Below are positions 59,400-64,000 of a DNA stretch of 64,000 nucleotides, piece by piece (positions within the stretch are counted from its first letter, which is position 1; every line of letters begins with the position of its first letter). This DNA is from Lactococcus paracarnosus. GTDB lineage: Bacteria > Bacillota > Bacilli > Lactobacillales > Streptococcaceae. Location: the NCBI RefSeq assembly GCF_006770285.1, contig NZ_CP017195.1, positions 62,001 through 126,000 on the forward strand, given 5' to 3'. The translations under genes and the position numbers were made by a program. The notes under the pieces are model-generated. The model saw nothing but the letters and a program-made list of their open reading frames with translations, was not told where the DNA came from and made no database searches.

Positions 59400-61073
59400 A
59401 TGAAAATTGTAATAATTGGTTCAGTAGCAGCTGGGACAAGTGTGGCTGCAAAGGCTAGACGAAATACAGAGGAAGCAGAGATTGTTGTCTATGATCAAGA
59501 TAAGGATATTTCCTATTCAATTTGCGGAATTCCTTATTATATAGGGGAGGAAGTTGAAGAGTTAGATAAGTTGACCCCTAGAAATGCTGCATGGTTTAAA
59601 AAGCGTTATAATGTAGATATTTTTACAGAGCATCGAGTGACAGCTATTCATCCTGAAAATCAAACGCTTGAGGTTGAGAATCTTCAAACAAAAGAGAAGA
59701 AAACCGAATCCTATGATGAATTGGTTTTAGCAACAGGAGCCAAACCGATTGTACCAGATATTTTTAAAACACATCAAGGCAATAGAAATATTTTTCATGT
59801 TCGTAATATTCAAGATGCTGCTACAATTCATTCCTTTATTGAAAAAGAAAAGCCGCAAAAAGCCACAATTATTGGTGCAGGCTTTATTGGATTAGAAATG
59901 ACAGAGCAATTAATTCATAAAGGAATAGAGGTAACTATTATTCAACGTGGCAATCAAGTCATGAAACAGATGGATGCTGATATGGCTTATCGTGTCCAAA
60001 AGGAGCTTGAAAATAATCATGTTAAGCTTCAACTGAATACAACGATAACAAAAATAATTGAGAAGGATGACTATATTACTGAATTAACAACAAATCAAGA
60101 TCAAACAATCAAGTCGGATTTAGTAGTTCTTACAGCTGGTGTTATTCCGAATACTTTACTTATTCAATCGACAAATATTCAATTGGGTGAATCTGGTGCG
60201 ATTAAAGTGAATAAGAAAATGCAGACAACTGTACCACATATTTATGCGGTAGGAGATGTTGCTGAGAGCTATTCTGTCATTACAGATAAACCAATATATC
60301 GTCCACTTGGATCAACTGCTAATAAGATGGGTAGAATTGCTGGTGATATCCTCACAGGAGGAACACTGGAACATCGAGGTATTTTAGGAACGGGTATTGT
60401 TCGAGTTTTCGATTTAGCGGTTGCATATACTGGTTTAACAGAAAAAGAAGCTCAATTAGAAGGATTAGAGACAGCTATTCTTTATAATATCAAGCCAGAT
60501 CATGCGGACTACTTAGGTGGAAAAGAGTTGACAATCAAAGCTTTAGCAGATAAAAGTAGCGGGAGAATTCTTGGAGCTCAGATTATTGGAGAGCAAGGTG
60601 TAGATAAACGAATTGACGTAATTGCCACTGCAATTTCATTTGGTGCAGTAGCAGAAGATTTGTTCCATCTAGACCTTGCTTATGCACCACCATTTGCGAC
60701 AACGAAAGACCCCATTCTTTATACTGGAATGGCGTTAGATAATGCAATAAGCAATGGAACACCTTTAATGACCCCGACTGAATTGATTGAGCGACAAGCA
60801 AGTGGAGAACAACTTCAAATTATTGATACTCGTTCCAAAAAACAATATGAAATTTCTTGTGTTAAAGGGGCTATCCATATTCCATTAGCAGAAATACGTG
60901 ATAGAGTGGCGGAGCTAGATAAAAATATAATAACAATCACGTATTGTAATAAGGGTGTAACTGGAAATGCTGCTCAAAATATCCTGTTAAACGAAGGATT
61001 TAAAGAAGTCTATAATTTATCTGGAGGAAATAAAAATTTCCAGATAATTGCCCAAATGCTCGCCTCTAACTGA
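59400..61073 (+). CDS. CoA-disulfide reductase-like flavoprotein with rhodanese domain
   Basis: FAD- and NAD(P)H-dependent disulfide reductase: FAD site KIVIIGSVAAGTSVAAKARR, redox Cys42 in SYSICGIPYY (single-Cys CoADR type), second GxGxxG in ATIIGAGFIGLEM, and IYAVGDVAES. A C-terminal rhodanese domain (about residues 465-555) has its active Cys in TYCNKGVTGN. 557 aa, intact. Such genes often accompany arsD-arsA operons and may protect thiols under arsenite stress (inference). Confidence 0.9.
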   Translation: MKIVIIGSVAAGTSVAAKARRNTEEAEIVVYDQDKDISYSICGIPYYIGEEVEELDKLTPRNAAWFKKRYNVDIFTEHRVTAIHPENQTLEVENLQTKEKKTESYDELVLATGAKPIVPDIFKTHQGNRNIFHVRNIQDAATIHSFIEKEKPQKATIIGAGFIGLEMTEQLIHKGIEVTIIQRGNQVMKQMDADMAYRVQKELENNHVKLQLNTTITKIIEKDDYITELTTNQDQTIKSDLVVLTAGVIPNTLLIQSTNIQLGESGAIKVNKKMQTTVPHIYAVGDVAESYSVITDKPIYRPLGSTANKMGRIAGDILTGGTLEHRGILGTGIVRVFDLAVAYTGLTEKEAQLEGLETAILYNIKPDHADYLGGKELTIKALADKSSGRILGAQIIGEQGVDKRIDVIATAISFGAVAEDLFHLDLAYAPPFATTKDPILYTGMALDNAISNGTPLMTPTELIERQASGEQLQIIDTRSKKQYEISCVKGAIHIPLAEIRDRVAELDKNIITITYCNKGVTGNAAQNILLNEGFKEVYNLSGGNKNFQIIAQMLASN

Positions 61074-61098
61074 TTTAATGATGAAGGGATTAATATAG

Positions 61099-61224
61099 AT
61101 GACAGAAGAAAAAAGAGCGCTGGCAAGACTTGCTGCCAAACTATTAAACTATCAAATAAATGTTGGTATATTTGTAAATTTTGTTGTGGTTCTATATGTT
61201 TTAGCTAAAAAAAAGAGAATCTAA
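61099..61224 (+). CDS. Short membrane peptide (41 aa)
   Basis: AAGGGA lies 11 bases before the ATG. The product has a charged start (TEEKRALARLAAKLLNYQ), one membrane helix (VGIFVNFVVVLYVLA) and a KKKR tail, so it could span the membrane once. It could instead be the start of a truncated gene. No family is recognised. Confidence 0.45.
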   Translation: MTEEKRALARLAAKLLNYQINVGIFVNFVVVLYVLAKKKRI

Positions 61225-61253
61225 AGCTAAAGAAGGCAGAAAATAGTTTGCCG

Positions 61254-61289
61254 CAAATGCAGTTGCACCTTGACTGCATTTGTTTTTTG
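61254..61289 (+). terminator. Terminator before the ABC exporter genes
   Basis: CAAATGCAGT (61254-61263) pairs perfectly with ACTGCATTTG (61273-61282), followed by six T. Confidence 0.85.
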
Positions 61290-61321
61290 ACAAGAGATAA
61301 GAGTAAGGAGGTAATTAGTAA

Positions 61322-62257
61322 ATGAGCTATGCACTAGATTTAAAAGGCTTAAAAAAAGTATATGCGACCGGTGTTGAGGCGCTACGTGGTATTGATTTAA
61401 TTGTAGAAGAAGGAGATTTTTATGCACTGCTAGGTCCAAACGGTGCTGGAAAATCAACAACAATTGGAATTATTACCTCACTTGTTAATAAGACTGCTGG
61501 TCAAGTAAAGGTTTTTGATTATGATATTGACAATGATTTAGAGCGAGCAAAGCAACAGATTGGTCTTGTGCCACAGGAATTTAATTTTAATCCGTTTGAA
61601 ACAGTTCAGCAAATTGTAATAAATCAAGCAGGATATTATGGTGTCTCTAGAAAAGAGGCGCTGAAACGTAGTGAAAAGTATTTGAGGCAGTCCAATTTAT
61701 GGGAGAAAAGAAATGTTCGTGCTCGCATGTTATCTGGAGGAATGAAAAGAAGACTTATGATTGCTCGAGCTCTAATGCATGAGCCACGTCTGTTAATTCT
61801 TGATGAACCAACTGCTGGAGTGGATATTGAGCTTAGAAGAGAAATGTGGGCATTTTTAAAAGTGTTAAATGAAAGTGGCACAACAATCATTCTTACAACT
61901 CATTATTTAGAAGAAGCAGAAATGCTTTGTCGTAACATTGGAATTATTCAATCAGGTGAACTAATTGAGAATACAAGCATGAAAACACTTTTATCAAAAC
62001 TGCAATATGAGACTTTTATTTTTGATTTAGACAGTTATGATAAAAAACCTGTGATAAAAGGTTATAAAAACTTTTTTGAAGATGATCTAACACTTGCTAT
62101 AGAGGTTGAACGAAATCAGGGAGTTAATAATATTTTTGAGCAGCTCAATCAGCAAAATATCAAAGTTTTTTCTATGCGTAATAAGTCAAATCGATTGGAA
62201 GAATTATTTTTGAAAATCACCGAAGACAAACATCAGATGGAGGAGGGGAATGTTTAG
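61322..62257 (+). CDS. ABC-2 type exporter ATPase (YadG-like)
   Basis: Walker A GPNGAGKSTTIG (about residues 40-51), signature MLSGGMKRRLMIARALM and Walker B LLILDEPTAGVDIE are clear. 311 aa with the usual C-terminal extension. Overlaps the permease gene by eight bases. The substrate is unknown; similar pairs act in drug or lipid-linked export. Ribosome site AAGGAGG. Confidence 0.9.
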   Translation: MSYALDLKGLKKVYATGVEALRGIDLIVEEGDFYALLGPNGAGKSTTIGIITSLVNKTAGQVKVFDYDIDNDLERAKQQIGLVPQEFNFNPFETVQQIVINQAGYYGVSRKEALKRSEKYLRQSNLWEKRNVRARMLSGGMKRRLMIARALMHEPRLLILDEPTAGVDIELRREMWAFLKVLNESGTTIILTTHYLEEAEMLCRNIGIIQSGELIENTSMKTLLSKLQYETFIFDLDSYDKKPVIKGYKNFFEDDLTLAIEVERNQGVNNIFEQLNQQNIKVFSMRNKSNRLEELFLKITEDKHQMEEGNV

Positions 62258-63020
62258 TATCTACTTTACAGCACTAAAAAGCTTAGCAGTTAAGGAAACC
62301 AACCGTTACCTACGGATATGGGTTCAAACTTTAGTCCCACCTGTTATTACAACCTCTTTATATTTTGTTATTTTTGGAAAAATGATTGGTGGTCGTATTG
62401 GTGATATGGGCGGCTTCTCCTATATGGAATTTATTGTACCAGGTTTAATTATGATGTCCGCAATCACAAGTTCTTACGCAAATGTTTCTTCATCTTTTTT
62501 TTCTCAAAAATTCCAAAAAAATATTGAAGAGTTATTAGTTGCACCTGTGCCCACACATATTATTATTTGGGGATTTGTTATTGGTGGACTGGGGAGGAGT
62601 ATCTTAGTTGGGACGTTGGTTACAGTCATTTCTCTATTTTTTGTTCCACTTCATGTTTATTCATGGTTTATTGTGGTGATTACATTGTTGATGACTGTCA
62701 TTTTATTTTCATTAGCAGGTTTAATTAATGGTGTTTTTGCACAATCTTATGATGATGTTTCAATTGTACCAACATTTGTTTTACAGCCATTAACTTATTT
62801 AGGTGGTGTATTTTACGACATTTCAAATTTGCCGCCATTCTGGCAGGCAGTATCGAAAATTAATCCAATTGTTTATATGATTTCAGGATTTCGTTATGGA
62901 TTTCTTGGAACGACAGATGTACCAATTATGGTTTCAACTATAATATTAATCCTTTTTATCATTGTTCTTTATGCAATCTGTTATTATTTAGTAGATAGAG
63001 GGAAGGGATTAAGAAGCTAG
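62250..63020 (+). CDS. ABC-2 type exporter permease (YadH-like)
   Basis: 256 residues with six membrane segments and the ABC-2 motifs YMEFIVPGLIMM, FQKNIEELLVAPV and PLTYLGGVFYDISNLPPFWQAVSKINPIVYMISGFRYGFLG, which mark the YadH/nodulation-type family. Coupled to the ATPase gene. Terminator downstream. Confidence 0.9.
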   Translation: MFSIYFTALKSLAVKETNRYLRIWVQTLVPPVITTSLYFVIFGKMIGGRIGDMGGFSYMEFIVPGLIMMSAITSSYANVSSSFFSQKFQKNIEELLVAPVPTHIIIWGFVIGGLGRSILVGTLVTVISLFFVPLHVYSWFIVVITLLMTVILFSLAGLINGVFAQSYDDVSIVPTFVLQPLTYLGGVFYDISNLPPFWQAVSKINPIVYMISGFRYGFLGTTDVPIMVSTIILILFIIVLYAICYYLVDRGKGLRS

Positions 63021-63131
63021 GTTTAGAAGAGTGTTTATTTGAAAACAGAAACTATCATCTATTTAACTGTGAATATTAATATTAAAAAATTATGTTTCAT
63101 ATAGAAGTTAAATGACTTCACTTGGGTTGGA

Positions 63132-63175
63132 AAAAGAGTCGGGTATCTGTTAAATAGATATCCGACTCTTTTTTT
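63132..63175 (+). terminator. Terminator after the ABC exporter genes
   Basis: AAAGAGTCGGGTATCT pairs with AGATATCCGACTCTTT with a single G-U pair, around a short AT loop, followed by T-run. Confidence 0.9.
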
Positions 63176-63238
63176 AATAGTTATTTTAAACTATCAATTC
63201 TATTAATCAATTCTTTATCTGTCGTTCTAATTCCAATT

Positions 63239-63388
63239 ACCTGTACAGAGGTTTATTTTTTTCGAAGATATCAAGAATTAGTAAATAGAATTGTTGGAAT
63301 TATTGATAATGACAGTGAAATTAGTAATGGAAACCTTAAAGTTGCTATTGCAATAGAATGTCTTTGTGAGTTGTGGGAGAATAGCTGA
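63239..63388 (+). pseudogene. 3' fragment of a small gene upstream of the SMC-like ATPase
   Basis: The open frame reads FFRRYQELVNRIVGIIDNDSEISNGNLKVAIAIECLCELWENS and ends with a TGA that overlaps the next ATG. No start codon with a ribosome site is present, so the 5' part is lost. Position and size fit the middle component of ABC-three-component systems (inference). Confidence 0.4.
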
Positions 63389-63984
63389 TGAAAGTAGAAA
63401 CTCTTAAAATAATTGACTATATAAGTAAGACGGCAACAAGTTATAGTTTTTCTTCGGGAACAAATATTATCGTAAGTGATGGGAACAAAATAGGTAAGTC
63501 TAGCTTAGTAAAATCAATTTATTATACACTTGGATTTGATATTAAACAGTTTCCAAGTGGTTGGAATGTAAAAGATAAAGTACTACAGATAAGCATAAAA
63601 ATGGCTAGCGGACATTCACATAGGATAACACGTCAGGGAGATACTTATAAAGTGGATTCTGAGAGTAGTGGAATGGATAAAAACACTAAATATTTAGCGC
63701 TTTATCTGATTTACTTTGCATTAATTGATAGATTTGGTGCTTATCGTCTTCCGTTTTGTATGGATTCATTTACAAAAAACGAAATATCAGAAGAAACTGC
63801 AAGAAAAAATTTTTCAGCTATAAGCAAACATTTTTTACCATTAAAAAACCAAGTTTTCTTTTCAGTGGTGACTGATAATTTAAAGTATTTAGATAATAAA
63901 AATGATTATAAAATAATTCAGATTGAAGAACATCAGTTAAACAAAGAAGACTATGATGCATTAAGTTTAAGTGTATTAAAATGA
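63388..63984 (+). pseudogene. SMC-like ATPase with the middle deleted (ABC-three-component type?)
   Basis: The N-terminus has an SMC/RecF-type start and a Walker A variant SDGNKIGKSSLVKSIYYTLG (about residues 29-48). At about residue 97 the sequence jumps to SGMDKNTKYLALYLIYFAL (a signature-like motif) and then RLPFCMDSFTKNEISEET, a Walker B/D-loop-like segment, ending in FFSVVTDNLKYL. The long coiled-coil middle normally between these halves is absent, leaving 198 aa. Such ATPases are part of phage-defence loci (family knowledge). The stop lies 16 bases from the window end. Confidence 0.5.
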
Positions 63985-64000
63985 CACTTATAGGGGGGGG

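Noticed and set aside
1..64000. tRNA or rRNA genes as integration targets
   Set aside because: No tRNA cloverleaf ends or rRNA segments were recognised next to either element; both appear to sit in intergenic DNA.

Overview
The window looks like part of a low-GC Gram-positive chromosome of the family Streptococcaceae, most likely Lactococcus in the broad sense. This rests on the yqeG-yqeH-yhbY-nadD-yqeK-rsfS run, a stand-alone dnaJ behind a CIRCE-like repeat, CodY boxes close to AATTTTCWGAAAATT, a GntR-ABC operon, and luxS, rel, dtd, pgk and rpsU homologues. This is inferred from gene content, not from a search.

Layout. (1) 1-3.9 kb: the right part of an integrated element (satellite or phage-island type). 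It holds the C-terminal part of a prim-pol/PriCT protein, three small genes, a membrane protein, two long non-coding stretches with GC-rich hairpins and repeated short motifs, an ArpU-like regulator, and direct repeats just before plsX. (2) 3.9-48.1 kb: core chromosome. It contains plsX-acpP, rarA, prmA-rsmE, a five-gene peptide ABC transporter, a glycosyltransferase that looks acquired, rel-dtd, three tandem branched-chain amino acid binding lipoproteins, a LysM/lysozyme/CHAP hydrolase, livHMGF plus a CBS-ACT protein, plsC-like, a GntR-controlled ABC exporter, dnaJ, csbD, the yqeG-to-tmcAL ribosome/NAD cluster, a YebC protein, rpsU, pgk, an ECF S-component and luxS. (3) 48.2-55.8 kb: a compact integrative and mobilizable element. 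It has a tyrosine integrase, a small excisionase-like gene, a Rep_2-type HUH initiator/relaxase broken by one in-frame amber codon, a hairpin whose loop carries the pMV158-type nick sequence TACTACGAC, a membrane protein, an FtsK/TcpA-like coupling ATPase and a tandemly duplicated small gene. Beyond these lie a membrane protein, a lipoprotein and a proline-rich membrane protein divergent from an XRE regulator. (4) 55.8-57.06 kb: an IS3-family insertion sequence. (5) 57.07-61.2 kb: a decayed arsenic-resistance island. arsD, one arsR and a CoA-disulfide-reductase/rhodanese gene are intact; another arsR, two arsA pieces and two acr3 pieces are broken or fused. (6) 61.3-64 kb: an ABC-2 exporter pair, then the remains of what looks like an ABC-three-component-type defence locus whose SMC-like ATPase has lost its middle.

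How the parts work together. The three LivJ-like binding proteins and LivHMGF are separated by a divergently placed hydrolase gene, but both groups carry CodY boxes on their promoters. They therefore probably form one CodY-controlled uptake system with three receptors. The 37-43.6 kb run links ribosome assembly (YqeH, YhbY, RsfS), NAD synthesis and tRNA modification.

The most notable signals are the mobilizable element with its pMV158-like origin and amber-interrupted initiator, the 40-nt hairpin that separates the only good Shine-Dalgarno from the rel start codon, two apparently leaderless genes (plsX, yqeG), and repeated short-homology internal deletions in the right-hand region.
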